From positions 9,144 to 73,143 of the forward strand of contig DQIA01000018.1 of assembly GCA_003525905.1 (NCBI GenBank): 64,000 nt of DNA, given 5' to 3'. The position numbers and the translations under genes were made by a program. The notes beneath the pieces are model-generated. The model had not been told where the DNA came from. It worked only from the letters and a program-made list of their open reading frames with translations, and made no database searches. The stretch comes from Clostridiales bacterium. GTDB taxonomy: Bacteria > Bacillota > Clostridia > Oscillospirales > Oscillospiraceae. This document shows positions 54,812 to 63,910 of the stretch, in pieces. How positions within the stretch are numbered: the stretch's first letter is position 1; each line of letters starts with the position of its first letter.

Positions 54812-56050
54812 TTACTTGGCCAGCACTTTTTTGAGTTTGGCGAAACGGGGGAGGGAGTCCTCCTTCGGGAGCTTGGGCTCGCCCTGGATGAGGGGGAGGA
54901 CATAGTCGATGAACTCCTGCTTGACGCCGTTGTGAGAGTCATTGATCCACTCGATGGGAATCTTCTTCTCGAAGTTTGCGACCTCGGTGAGCGGCAGCAG
55001 CTTCGTCTTGCAAACGTAGTGGCCGTCCACAGTCTCACGCTCAAAGGCGACCATCTTGTCGGTGATGCCGGCGACGGCGTTCTCCACCGCGGCACGACCG
55101 GCCATGGCGGCCTCTTCGATATCGGTCTCGCTTGCGAGGTGTGCGCCGCAGCGCTGGAGCAACGACAGCTCAATGCCGCGCACCTTCGCGCCGGTCTTTT
55201 CCTTCACGATGCTCGCCAGCAGCGCGGCGAGGCCGCCGAGCTGCGCGTGGCCAAAGCCGTCCGTCGCGCTGGTCTTGGCCTCGGAGACAAAGCTGCCATC
55301 GGCATAGTGGATGCCCTCGGATACGGCGACCATGCAGCTGCCGGTCTCCTTATAAACGCGCTGGACGTCGGCAAGGAAGGTATCCATGTCGAAATCAGTC
55401 TCGGGCAGGTAGATGAGGTCGGGACCCGCGCCGTACTTCGTCGCGAGCGCGGCGGCGGCAGTCAGCCAACCGGCGTGGCGGCCCATGATCTCCACGATGC
55501 AGATCATGCCCGTGTCGTAGACGTGCGCGTCCTGATAGACCTCCATCAGGCTCGTCGCGATGTACTTGGCGGCGCTGGCGTAGCCGGGGCAATGGTCGGT
55601 GCCATAAAGGTCGTTGTCGATCGTCTTGGGCACGCCCATGACGCGGCACTCGTAGCCGACCTTCTGCATGTACTTGCTGATCTTATTGCAGGTATCCATT
55701 GAGTCATTTCCGCCGTTGTAGAAGAAATAGCGGACGTCGTGCTTTTTGAATACCTCAAGGATGCGCTTGTAATCGGTGTCGTCCTCATCGGGGTCCTTCA
55801 TCTTGTAGCGGCAGGAGCCGAGGGCAGAGGAGGGGGTGTACTTTAAAAGCTCCAGCTCCTTCGGGTCTTCCTGACTCATGTCGAACAGGCGGTCTTCGAG
55901 CACGCCCTTGATGCCGTGCTCCGCGCCGTAGACATTCGTGATGCAGCCGGAATCGAGCGCCGTGCGGATGACGCCGTAAGCGCTCGCGTTGATGACGGAG
56001 GTCGGGCCGCCGGACTGGCCGATGATGCACGCGCCTTTCAGTTCACTCAT
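54812..56050 (-). CDS. pfp: Pyrophosphate-type 6-phosphofructokinase
   Basis: A 412-residue glycolytic enzyme phosphorylating fructose-6-phosphate. Two positions mark it as PPi-dependent: GGND (not GGDG) near residue 115 and PKTIDND (not PGTIDND) near 141. The IVEIMGRHAGWL substrate segment is conserved. With PPi as donor the step is reversible and saves ATP. It lies 18 bases downstream of class II aldolase, making a two-gene glycolytic operon. Confidence 0.92.
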   Translation of the reverse strand: MSELKGACIIGQSGGPTSVINASAYGVIRTALDSGCITNVYGAEHGIKGVLEDRLFDMSQEDPKELELLKYTPSSALGSCRYKMKDPDEDDTDYKRILEVFKKHDVRYFFYNGGNDSMDTCNKISKYMQKVGYECRVMGVPKTIDNDLYGTDHCPGYASAAKYIATSLMEVYQDAHVYDTGMICIVEIMGRHAGWLTAAAALATKYGAGPDLIYLPETDFDMDTFLADVQRVYKETGSCMVAVSEGIHYADGSFVSEAKTSATDGFGHAQLGGLAALLASIVKEKTGAKVRGIELSLLQRCGAHLASETDIEEAAMAGRAAVENAVAGITDKMVAFERETVDGHYVCKTKLLPLTEVANFEKKIPIEWINDSHNGVKQEFIDYVLPLIQGEPKLPKEDSLPRFAKLKKVLAK

Positions 56051-56068
56051 AGCAGTTCTCCTTATCGC

Positions 56069-57037
56069 TTATGCCTTGCCGGCGCAGCCGAGCACGTCGA
56101 CGAGCTTGTGGCGGACGAGCTCCTTGATGTTGGCACGGGCGGGCTTGAGGTATTCACGCGGGTCAAACTTGTCGGGGTGCTCATCGAGGAAAGCACGCAC
56201 GGTGCCGGTCATGGCAAGGCGCAGGTCGGAATCGATGTTGATCTTGCAGACGGAGAGCTTTGCGGCCTCGCGCAGCTGATCCTCGGGCACGCCGATAGCG
56301 TTGGGCATCTTGCCGCCGTGCTCGTTGATCATCTTGACATACTCCTGCGGGACGGAGGAGGAGCCGTGCAGCACGATGGGGAAGCCGGGCAGACGCTTGG
56401 AGACTTCCTTCAGCACATCGAAGCGCAGCGGGGGCGGGACGAGGATGCCCTGCTCATTGACGGTGCACTGCTCGGGCTTGAACTTGTAAGCGCCGTGAGA
56501 GGTACCAATGGCGATGGCAAGGGAGTCGCAGCCGGTCTTGGAGACGAATTCCTCGACTTCTTCGGGATGGGTGTAGGACGCCTCGTGCGCGGCGACCTTG
56601 ACCTCGTCCTCGATACCGGCGAGGGTGCCGAGCTCGGCCTCGACCACAACGCCGTGGTCATGTGCGTACTCGACGACCTTCTTCGTGATCTCGATATTTT
56701 CGGCAAAGGGCTTGGAGGAGGCGTCGATCATGACGGAGGTGAAGCCGCCGTCGATGCAGGACTTGCAGGTCTCGAAGTCCGGGCCGTGGTCAAGGTGCAG
56801 CACGATGGGGATATCGGGGCAGCACTCGACAGCAGCTTCCACGAGCTTGACGAGGTAGGTGTGGTTCGCGTAGGCGCGGGCGCCCTTGCTGACCTGCAGG
56901 ATCACGGGCGCGTGCTCTTCCTGGCAGGCCTCGGTGATACCCTGCACGATCTCCATGTTGTTGACGTTGAACGCGCCGATGGCGTACCCGCCGTCATAGG
57001 CCTTTTTGAACATTTCAGTAGATGTTACGAGCGGCAT
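56069..57037 (-). CDS. fba: Class II fructose-bisphosphate aldolase
   Basis: A 322-residue zinc enzyme cleaving fructose-1,6-bisphosphate to dihydroxyacetone phosphate and glyceraldehyde-3-phosphate. The zinc-site HLDHGPDF near residue 80, EAELGTLAGIEDE near 133, the loop GTSHGAYKF and FPIVLHGSSSVP are diagnostic. AAGGAG precedes the ATG. It lies first in the operon with the PPi-phosphofructokinase gene, behind the promoter at 57098-57125. Confidence 0.95.
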   Translation of the reverse strand: MPLVTSTEMFKKAYDGGYAIGAFNVNNMEIVQGITEACQEEHAPVILQVSKGARAYANHTYLVKLVEAAVECCPDIPIVLHLDHGPDFETCKSCIDGGFTSVMIDASSKPFAENIEITKKVVEYAHDHGVVVEAELGTLAGIEDEVKVAAHEASYTHPEEVEEFVSKTGCDSLAIAIGTSHGAYKFKPEQCTVNEQGILVPPPLRFDVLKEVSKRLPGFPIVLHGSSSVPQEYVKMINEHGGKMPNAIGVPEDQLREAAKLSVCKINIDSDLRLAMTGTVRAFLDEHPDKFDPREYLKPARANIKELVRHKLVDVLGCAGKA

Positions 57038-57072
57038 AATATCTTCTCCTTTGATAAAAAGTTATTTCAAAT

Positions 57073-57125
57073 GTTTGGTACGTTTGGAACTAATTGCATT
57101 GTAACACAGAAATTTGATTTTGCAA
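57073..57125 (-). promoter_or_regulatory. Promoter of the fba-pfp operon with possible operator
   Basis: On the minus strand TTGCAA (57120-57125) and TACAAT (57098-57103) are 16 bases apart. Just after the start point, CCAAAC occurs twice in direct repeat three bases apart (57073-57090), which could be a regulator site. The regulator is unknown. Confidence 0.55.
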
Positions 57126-57149
57126 GAGGATTTGCGATATTTTTGAAAA

Positions 57150-57183
57150 AAAGGAGACAAAACCGATTCGCTTTGTCTCCTTT
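57150..57183 (-). terminator. Terminator of the transketolase genes
   Basis: AAAGGAGACAAA and TTTGTCTCCTTT form a stem with a nine- to ten-base loop, followed by a T-tract on the minus strand. It separates the transketolase pair from fba. Confidence 0.85.
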
Positions 57184-57189
57184 CTTTCC

Positions 57190-58122
57190 TCAGATGTTCA
57201 CTTTGACCGTCTCAGCAATCTGGTCCGCTGTCAGGCCATACTCGCGTAGCACGTCCGCCGCCTTGCCGGACTGGCCGAAGCGGTCGTTCACGCCAATCTT
57301 ATGGAACTTGCAGTTGACCTTACCCATCAGGACGTCGGCTACGGCGTCGCCCAGACCGCCGATGACGCTGTGCTCCTCGACGGTGATGACCTTGCCGCAC
57401 TTTTCGGCCCATTCGGTGACGCACTCTGCGTCGATGGGCTTGATGGTGTGGATATTGATGACGGCAGCGTCGATGCCATCGCTTGCGAGCGCCTCGGCGG
57501 CCATCAGGGACTCGTTGACCATGAGGCCGGTCGCGAAGATCGCAACATCTTTACCCTCGCGCAGGACGTTTGCTTTGCCAATCTCAAAGGGCTTGACCAT
57601 GTCGCCCTCAAAAACGGGCGTGGCGAGGCGCGCAAGGCGCATGTAGACGGGGCCTTCGAAATCGGCGATTGCCATGGTGGCGGCCTTGGCTTCGTTGGCG
57701 TCCGCGGGGCAGATGACCGTCATGCCGGGGATGGCGCGCATGAGCGCGAGATCCTCGATGCACTGGTGGCTGCCGCCGTCCTCGCCGACGCTGACGCCCG
57801 CGTGCGTGGCGCAGACCTTGACATTGAAGTGCGGGTAAGCAACGGAGTTTCGGATCTGCTCATAGGCGCGGCCCGCCGCGAACATCGCAAACGAAGAGCA
57901 GTAGGGGATGAGGCCCATCGTGGACATACCGGCGGCGATGTCGACCATGTTGGCCTCGGCAATGCCGCAGTTGTAGAATTTTTCGGGGTGCGCCTTGGCG
58001 ACCTTGCAGGTCTGCGTGGCGTTGGCGAGGTCGGCGTCGAGCACGACGACCTTATCGTTCTTTTCGACCAGTTCGATCAGCGCTTCGCCGTAAGCCTGAC
58101 GGGTTGCAATTTTATCAGCCAT
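57190..58122 (-). CDS. Transketolase, C-terminal subunit
   Basis: A 310-residue subunit carrying the pyrimidine-binding and C-terminal domains of transketolase. GIAEANMVDIAAGM near residue 53 holds the catalytic Glu that activates thiamine diphosphate; HAGVSVGEDGGSHQ near 111 binds substrate. It needs the N-terminal subunit encoded four bases upstream. Together they move two-carbon units in the pentose phosphate pathway. Split transketolases are common in Clostridia and archaea. Confidence 0.92.
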   Translation of the reverse strand: MADKIATRQAYGEALIELVEKNDKVVVLDADLANATQTCKVAKAHPEKFYNCGIAEANMVDIAAGMSTMGLIPYCSSFAMFAAGRAYEQIRNSVAYPHFNVKVCATHAGVSVGEDGGSHQCIEDLALMRAIPGMTVICPADANEAKAATMAIADFEGPVYMRLARLATPVFEGDMVKPFEIGKANVLREGKDVAIFATGLMVNESLMAAEALASDGIDAAVINIHTIKPIDAECVTEWAEKCGKVITVEEHSVIGGLGDAVADVLMGKVNCKFHKIGVNDRFGQSGKAADVLREYGLTADQIAETVKVNI

Positions 58123-58126
58123 GTTC

Positions 58127-58939
58127 TTAGTCCTCCAATTCCTTCAAAGCCTGCTCGCGCTGCTCGGCATTTGGGGCCTTGCCGTGCCAGCCGACCTGAT
58201 TCTCCATGAACGAAACGCCCTTGCCCTTGACGGTGTGTGCAAGGATGGCCTTGGGCTTGCCGGGCATGGTAGGCTTGGAGAGCGCGGCCTCGACGGCGCC
58301 CAAATCGTTGCCGTCGGGCAGCTCGACGAGGTCAAAGCCGAACGCGCGGAGCTTGGCGGGCAGATCGCCAAGGCTCATGACCTGGTCATTCGTGCCGTCG
58401 ATCTGGAGCCCATTGTTGTCGATGATGACGGTCAGATTGTCGAGTTTATAGTGTGCAGCGGCCATATAAGCCTCCCAGATCTGACCCTCCTGGCTCTCAC
58501 CGTCGCCGACGAGGGCGAAGACCTTCGTATCCTTGCCGAGATGCTTGGCGCCCAGCGCCATACCGACAGCGATGGACACGCCCTGACCGAGAGAGCCGGT
58601 GGAAGCGTCCACGCCGGGGACCTTCTTCGCGTCGGGATGACCTTGCAGAATGGAGTGCAGCTGGCGGAAGTTTGCGTACTCGTCGCGGGAGATGAAGCCC
58701 TTGGCGGCGAGGACTGCGTAGTAGCAGGGAGCGGCATGACCCTTGGAGAGCACGAAACGATCACGGTTGGGATCGTGCGGGTTCTGCGGGTCAACGCGCA
58801 TGTGGTTGAAGAAAACGCTGGTCATCAGCTCCACCGCAGACAGCGAACCGCCGGGGTGGCCGCTGCCGGCGTTGGCGGTCATCGTGATGATGTCACGCCG
58901 TACCTGCCGGCAGATGGGGGAAAGCTCTTTTGTATTCAT
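58127..58939 (-). CDS. Transketolase, N-terminal subunit
   Basis: A 270-residue subunit with the thiamine-diphosphate-binding domain. GHPGGSLSAVEL near residue 25 and GDGESQEGQIWEA near 143 with IIDNNGLQIDG form the classical GDG-NN cofactor motif. The ATG at 58939 follows AAGGAGGG. It is co-transcribed with the C-terminal subunit and ends four bases before it. Confidence 0.93.
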   Translation of the reverse strand: MNTKELSPICRQVRRDIITMTANAGSGHPGGSLSAVELMTSVFFNHMRVDPQNPHDPNRDRFVLSKGHAAPCYYAVLAAKGFISRDEYANFRQLHSILQGHPDAKKVPGVDASTGSLGQGVSIAVGMALGAKHLGKDTKVFALVGDGESQEGQIWEAYMAAAHYKLDNLTVIIDNNGLQIDGTNDQVMSLGDLPAKLRAFGFDLVELPDGNDLGAVEAALSKPTMPGKPKAILAHTVKGKGVSFMENQVGWHGKAPNAEQREQALKELED

Positions 58940-59008
58940 GGAAACCCTCCTTGAAAAATACATTTCATCAACTATTAAGTATATCGGATGAAGCCGGGAA
59001 AGTCAATT

Positions 59009-60019
59009 TTAATCCTCGTTCTTTTTCATCTTTACATGTGACAAGGGATTTGCCTTTGCAGCCACGCGCAGCGCGTCGTTATCAATGTGTGTGTAGATCT
59101 CCGTCGTGTTCAGATGCTCATGTCCGAGCACCTCCTGCACGGCTTTGACGTCCACGCCATTTTGCAGCATGAGCGTTGCCGCCGTGTGGCGCAGCTTGTG
59201 CGAGGAGTATTCTGAAGCGTCGAGCCCCGCGGCGCTTAGGTGCTTTTTGACGAGCGCGTGGACGCTCGAGCGGCTGATGCGCTCGTTGCGCGACGAGAGA
59301 AAGAGGGCATTGCGGTCGCGGCCGGAGATGGGGCGGCGGACGGCGAGATAACGCTTGAGCGCATCCTTGCAGGCGTCGTTTAAGTAGACGATGCGCACCT
59401 TGTTGCCCTTGCCGAGCACGCGCAGCGCGTCGTCCTGAATGTCCTGCAGATCAAGGCCGCAAAGCTCGGAGATTCGCAGCCCGCAGTTCAGAAAGATCGT
59501 CAGAATGCAGTAGTCGCGCTCGCGGTTTTGCCCGTCGACGGACTGCAAAAGCTGCACGCTCTCGTCGAGCGTCAGGTACTTCGGCAGCGACTTTTTGATC
59601 TTGGGGGAGTCGAGGTCCTTGCAGGGATTTGTGTCCAAAAGGTGCGCTTTATTGACCAAATAGTTGTAAAAAGACCGAATCGTCGCGATTTTTCGCGCTC
59701 TGGACGCGGCATTCAGGCCGTAGTCGGACACGTCGCTGTTCTGATGCTGCACGCGGTCGCGGCTCAGATAGGTCATGTAGGCGTAGATATCGGTCAATGT
59801 TACTTTTTTCACAAAGTCGAGATCAACATCCATGATGGAAATTTCACTCAAAGGGAGGTCGCGCAGCGACGGATCGCGCGACTGCTTCAGATAGCGAAAA
59901 AAGTTGCGCAGGTCGAGAAAGTATTCGTCGACTGTTTTCTGCGAGTGGGCTTTGATGGTCTCGTGATAGGATAAAAAATCACGCAGGATCGGCGGCGATT
60001 CCAAGCGGTAGTCGTTCAT
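59009..60019 (-). CDS. Tyrosine recombinase (XerC/D-like)
   Basis: A 336-residue site-specific recombinase. The N-terminal SAM-like core-binding domain (about 8-130) is followed by the catalytic domain with Arg in GLRISELCGL, Lys in LGKGNKVR, HKLRHTAAT (His-x-x-Arg), HEHLNTTEIYTHI with His and the nucleophile Tyr near residue 312. The length and all-residue match suggest a chromosome-dimer resolvase of the Xer type, but an integrase cannot be ruled out. It is separated from transketolase by 69 bases and from radA by 500. Confidence 0.88.
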   Translation of the reverse strand: MNDYRLESPPILRDFLSYHETIKAHSQKTVDEYFLDLRNFFRYLKQSRDPSLRDLPLSEISIMDVDLDFVKKVTLTDIYAYMTYLSRDRVQHQNSDVSDYGLNAASRARKIATIRSFYNYLVNKAHLLDTNPCKDLDSPKIKKSLPKYLTLDESVQLLQSVDGQNRERDYCILTIFLNCGLRISELCGLDLQDIQDDALRVLGKGNKVRIVYLNDACKDALKRYLAVRRPISGRDRNALFLSSRNERISRSSVHALVKKHLSAAGLDASEYSSHKLRHTAATLMLQNGVDVKAVQEVLGHEHLNTTEIYTHIDNDALRVAAKANPLSHVKMKKNED

Positions 60020-60294
60020 AGTAAATGAGCGCCAGTGCAGGCACAGAAACAGCTCATCTAAATCAGAAAGAAAAAATACGGAGAAGTTACGAAGTGTTGG
60101 ATTTCAAAATACCGGAAAAAATTCGGTAGCTCTGATCTGTGAGCGTTGTTGGCAGTTCAAACGCGACGCAGAGCAAATCTGCGCAGCGATTGATCGTTCG
60201 AACGGATGCACAGCGCACATGCCGTTAAGCGACGGTATGACGGCTTTCAATAAAGTGGCCGATGGAGAGGGGGCATTTTGAAGTCCATACATTA

Positions 60295-60320
60295 TTGAAC
60301 AAAATAAAAATTTTGTTCAA
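60295..60320. promoter_or_regulatory. 26-bp palindrome in the radA-recombinase gap
   Basis: TTGAACAAAAT and ATTTTGTTCAA are perfect 11-base arms around AAAA. On the minus strand TTGAAC and AATAAT flank an 18-base spacer, so it may overlap the recombinase promoter. The rest of 60020-60518 holds no gene I can support, only a GC hairpin near 60424-60450 (CCGGC-rich) beyond the radA stop. Confidence 0.4.
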
Positions 60321-60518
60321 TTGAGGGGAGCGGAAAAACGTATTTTTGCGGAAATGAGCGTTTTGGCGTGGCTGGCGGCAAAAAACCTCCTTTGTCAGGA
60401 TCGTGGGATGATAGCTATTGGTTCCGGCAGCGTTTTCACGCAGCCGGTTTTGCTGCAATGTTATCAATATTATTATGATTATTATGTAGATGCTGCATTG
60501 CGGTCAGCGCGCCGGCGT

Positions 60519-61886
60519 TTACGCCTGCACAATGGCGCGCAGCGCTTCGGCGATGTTGCACGCTTTGATCAGCGCGAGCCCCTGCGGCGCGCGGATCTGA
60601 TCCTTGCGCTGCTTCGGGATGATGCATGTTTCAAAGCCCAGACGGTGCACCTCGCTGAGCCGCTCGGAAAGATGGTTCACGCTGCGCAGCTCGCCGGTCA
60701 GGCCGACCTCGCCGATGGCGGCGACGTGATTGCCGATGGGCTTGTCGAGATAACTCGACGCGAGCGCCAGCACGGCGGCAAGGTCTGCTGCGGGCTCGTC
60801 CACGTTCAGTCCGCCGATGACGTTCAAGAACGCGTCACAGCCGGACACCTTGAGCGCGCCGCGCTTTTCGAGCACCGCCATCAGCATGGCGGCGCGGTTG
60901 TAGTCAAAGCCGTTGCTTGTCCGCCGCGAGACCGACTGCGCCGCGGGCGCAAGCAATGCCTGCACCTCGGCTAGCACCGGGCGCTGGCCTTCCATCACGC
61001 AGGTCACGCAGGTGCCGGGCGCGTCGTCTGGACGGCCCGAGAGCAGCATTTCCGACGGGTTCGGCACTTCGACAAGGCCTTCGCTGCGCATTTCGAATAC
61101 GCCGATCTCGTTCGTTGCGCCGAAGCGGTTTTTTGCCGCGCGCAGGATGCGATAGCTCATGTGCGCCTCGCCCTCGAAATACAGCACGCAGTCTACCATG
61201 TGTTCCAAGACCTTCGGGCCCGCAATAGAACCCTCTTTGTTGACGTGCCCGATGACAAAGACGGTGATGCCCTCCCCTTTGGCGAGCTGCATCAGCTCCA
61301 GCGTGCAGGCGCGCACCTGCGCCACGCTGCCCGCGGGCGATTCGAGCGAGTCCTGATAGAGCGTCTGGATGGAGTCGACGATCAAAACGTCGGGCTTTTC
61401 CTCTTCGACGGATTGGAGCACATCGCCAAGGCAGGTCTCAGACAGCACGTACAGGTTGTCCGACTGCACGCCGAGACGGTCGGCGCGCAGCTTGAGCTGG
61501 CGCGGCGATTCCTCGCCGGAAACGTACAGAATTTTGGCGTTTTCACTCAGTTTTCCGCAGATCTGCAGCATCAGCGTCGATTTGCCGATGCCCGGCGCGC
61601 CGCCGACGAGCACGAGCGAACCCTGCACAGCGCCCCCGCCGAGCACACGGTCAAGCTCGCCCATGCCGGTGGGAAAACGGATCTCCTGCGCCGTATCGAG
61701 CTCTGCGATCGGGTGCGCCTTGGCGCGCAGCGCGCGGCTGCGGCCGCCCGTTTTTGCCTTTGCACTGTCGCCGACGGCCTGCTCCACGAGCGTGTTCCAT
61801 GCGCCGCAGCTCGGGCAGCGGCCCGCCCATTTGGGCGTTTCGTTGCCGCACTCCGTGCAGAAAAATACACTTTTTGCCTTTGCCAT
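60519..61886 (-). CDS. radA: DNA repair protein RadA
   Basis: A 455-residue RecA-like ATPase that helps branch migration in recombinational repair. The four-Cys zinc finger (CTECGNETPKWAGRCPSCG, residues 10-28) leads; Walker A GGAPGIGKSTL near 94 and the RadA-specific KNRFGAT near 255 follow, and the C-terminal Lon-protease-like domain (about 290-455) ends the protein. It lies 25 bases after cwlD. Full-length and intact. Confidence 0.95.
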   Translation of the reverse strand: MAKAKSVFFCTECGNETPKWAGRCPSCGAWNTLVEQAVGDSAKAKTGGRSRALRAKAHPIAELDTAQEIRFPTGMGELDRVLGGGAVQGSLVLVGGAPGIGKSTLMLQICGKLSENAKILYVSGEESPRQLKLRADRLGVQSDNLYVLSETCLGDVLQSVEEEKPDVLIVDSIQTLYQDSLESPAGSVAQVRACTLELMQLAKGEGITVFVIGHVNKEGSIAGPKVLEHMVDCVLYFEGEAHMSYRILRAAKNRFGATNEIGVFEMRSEGLVEVPNPSEMLLSGRPDDAPGTCVTCVMEGQRPVLAEVQALLAPAAQSVSRRTSNGFDYNRAAMLMAVLEKRGALKVSGCDAFLNVIGGLNVDEPAADLAAVLALASSYLDKPIGNHVAAIGEVGLTGELRSVNHLSERLSEVHRLGFETCIIPKQRKDQIRAPQGLALIKACNIAEALRAIVQA

Positions 61887-61911
61887 ATTGTAAACCTCTT
61901 TTGCTTTACTG

Positions 61912-62631
61912 CTACTGCTGTAAAAGACCGGACGCGATCACAACGGCCAGTCTTTGCTGATATTCGCCACTTTTCAAAAGCGCCGTTTCGTTTTCATTGC
62001 TCAAAAATCCGCACTCGATCAGGATCGCGGGCGCGGTGACGTTTTTCATCAGGAAGATCGACGCGTCGATGGCCTTCTCTGTCTTCTCATTGCCCGCATT
62101 GACAGTCTGATTCAGCGCGAGCTGCACCGCATTCGCGACCTCGGCACTCCCCTCTTTTTTGCCGTAAAACACCTGCGCGCCGTGCGTCTGCTTGGATGAC
62201 GGAAGACTGTTCTGATGGATGCTGACAAGGATAGCACCTTGCGTGCTGTTGACCAGTCCCACGCGGTTTTCGAGGTCGGAGCGCTTCTTTTCCCGCAGCG
62301 TGGACGCACTGGCATCGTGGATGGAGATATCCTCTGTGCGCGTCATGCGCGTCTCCTCGCCGAGAAAAACGAGCAGCGCGTCGAGCCGCCGCGCGATGGC
62401 GAGGTTCATGTCGCTTTCCTTGCTGCCGTCGGCGGCGACGGCCCCGCCGTCCTCCCCACCGTGCCCCGCGTCGATGACCCAGACGGTCTTCCCTGTCGGC
62501 GCCGACACGCTCGTCTCCACCGCCTCCGGCGGCAGAAGCAGGCTGACGGTCGCCGCCGTCAGCACGAGCAGCAGCGCGAATATGGCGTAAAACGCCTTTT
62601 TTCCGAACACGATAAACAAAATACCCCTCAC
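61912..62631 (-). CDS. cwlD: N-acetylmuramoyl-L-alanine amidase CwlD-like (spore cortex)
   Basis: A roughly 239-residue protein with an N-terminal membrane anchor (about 11-33) and an Amidase_3 domain. IDAGHGGEDGGA near residue 53 gives the first zinc His and SIHQNS near 137 the second; ILIECGFLSN near 202 holds the catalytic Glu. In spore formers CwlD removes the peptide side chain so muramic lactam can form in the cortex. The start is uncertain: GTG at 62631 has no good ribosome site, whereas TTG at 62619 or GTG at 62610 follow GAGGGG. Confidence 0.85.
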   Translation of the reverse strand: MRGILFIVFGKKAFYAIFALLLVLTAATVSLLLPPEAVETSVSAPTGKTVWVIDAGHGGEDGGAVAADGSKESDMNLAIARRLDALLVFLGEETRMTRTEDISIHDASASTLREKKRSDLENRVGLVNSTQGAILVSIHQNSLPSSKQTHGAQVFYGKKEGSAEVANAVQLALNQTVNAGNEKTEKAIDASIFLMKNVTAPAILIECGFLSNENETALLKSGEYQQRLAVVIASGLLQQ

Positions 62632-62782
62632 CCCGGAACAATGTATGCCCCGCGGCGCGGCCTTATGTGATTTTCATTATACAGGATTTTGAACAAAAAG
62701 AAAAGCCCCGCTTCCCTTTTTTCTCCCGCTGCATAGGATGGTGTGGGCGGATGCCCGATTTCTTTGCAAGGAGGAGACTTCT

Positions 62783-63232
62783 TTGGACGACAACAGAGTC
62801 ATGCGCGCCGAGTCCGGCGTGGGCACACTGCCGAACGGCTGCTGCGCGCCGCTGGCTTTTCCCTATGTCCCCGTGCAGAAAAACGACCCCGAGCGCTATT
62901 CCCAACAGGACGCGCTCAAGGCCGGCACGCTGTTTCCGGGGCTGAACCTACCCTTTCACGCGCAGATGAAGACGAAGTTCCCCGCCGTCAACACGGCGCT
63001 CTCAGAGCTGATGGCGCTCGATTTTGCCATCGACGAGCTGGGGCTTTATCTCACCACACACCCCGAGGACACCGAGGTTCTGAACCTCTACTGGTCGTAT
63101 ATCAAGCTCGGCCGCGAGGGGCGCGAGGCCTATGAAAAGCAGTACGGCCCGATTTTGCAGACGGACGTGACGCCCGGCAGCTTCAAGTGGCTGAATGATC
63201 CGTGGCCGTGGGATCTGGAGGGAGAAAAGTAA
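62783..63232 (+). CDS. cotJB: CotJA-CotJB fusion spore coat protein
   Basis: A 149-residue spore coat protein. Residues about 15-55 (CAPLAFPYVPVQ then ALKAGTLFPGLNLP) match CotJA, and residues about 60-149 (ELMALDFAIDELGLYLTTHPED through WLNDPWPW) match CotJB, so the two usually separate genes are joined here. The start is a TTG at 62783 behind AAGGAGGAG. The stop TAA overlaps the CotJC start (TAATG). The products form a coat complex with CotJC in the mother cell. Confidence 0.87.
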   Translation: MDDNRVMRAESGVGTLPNGCCAPLAFPYVPVQKNDPERYSQQDALKAGTLFPGLNLPFHAQMKTKFPAVNTALSELMALDFAIDELGLYLTTHPEDTEVLNLYWSYIKLGREGREAYEKQYGPILQTDVTPGSFKWLNDPWPWDLEGEK

Positions 63233-63828
63233 TGTTTGTATATGAAAAGAAATTACAGTACCCCGTCAAGATCAAGAACCCGAATCCACGGCTTGCCGCG
63301 GCGATCATCTCGCAGTACGGCGGCCCGGACGGCGAGCTCGGCGCGTCGCTGCGCTACCTCTCCCAGCGCTACTCCATGCCCTACCCCGAGCTCAAGGGCC
63401 TGCTGACCGACATCGGCACAGAGGAGCTGGGGCATTTGGAGATGGTTGGCACGATCGTCCACCAGCTCACGCGAAATCTCACGGAGGAACAGATCAAGGA
63501 GGCTGGATTCGAGGCCTATTTTGTCGACCACACGACAGGCGTTTTCCCGCAGTTCGCCTCGGGCTACCCGTGGTCGGCGAGCACCATGCAGGTCACGGGC
63601 GACACCATCGCGGACCTGACGGAGGACCTGGCGGCGGAGCAGAAAGCGCGCGTGACGTACGACAATATCCTGCGCCTTTCCGACGATCCGGACGTGAGCG
63701 ACGTCATCAAGTTCCTGCGTGCGCGCGAGATCGTACACTTCCAGCGCTTCGGCGAAGGCCTGCGCCTCGCCAAGGACCGCCTGGACGAGAAAAACGTCTA
63801 CTACGTAAACCCGAGCTTTGATCAGTAA
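63232..63828 (+). CDS. cotJC: Spore coat protein CotJC (manganese catalase-like)
   Basis: A 198-residue protein of the CotJC/manganese-catalase family. It begins MFVYEKKLQYPV and has the ferritin-like metal residues in TEELGHLEMVGTIVHQL near 64 and LRAREIVHFQRFGE near 163, so catalase-like activity is possible. It protects or crosslinks the spore coat. The ATG overlaps the previous stop codon and a strong terminator follows. Confidence 0.92.
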   Translation: MFVYEKKLQYPVKIKNPNPRLAAAIISQYGGPDGELGASLRYLSQRYSMPYPELKGLLTDIGTEELGHLEMVGTIVHQLTRNLTEEQIKEAGFEAYFVDHTTGVFPQFASGYPWSASTMQVTGDTIADLTEDLAAEQKARVTYDNILRLSDDPDVSDVIKFLRAREIVHFQRFGEGLRLAKDRLDEKNVYYVNPSFDQ

Positions 63829-63840
63829 AATAGAAAAATG

Positions 63841-63878
63841 AAAGGAAGTCTCTGCCAACCGGCAGAGACTTCCTTTTT
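63841..63878 (+). terminator. Terminator of the cotJ operon
   Basis: GGAAGTCTCTGCC and GGCAGAGACTTCC form a perfect 13-bp stem around AACC, followed by TTTTT. Confidence 0.9.
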
Positions 63879-63910
63879 GTGGAGGGATACGGTAACGAAA
63901 ACCCGGGAGC

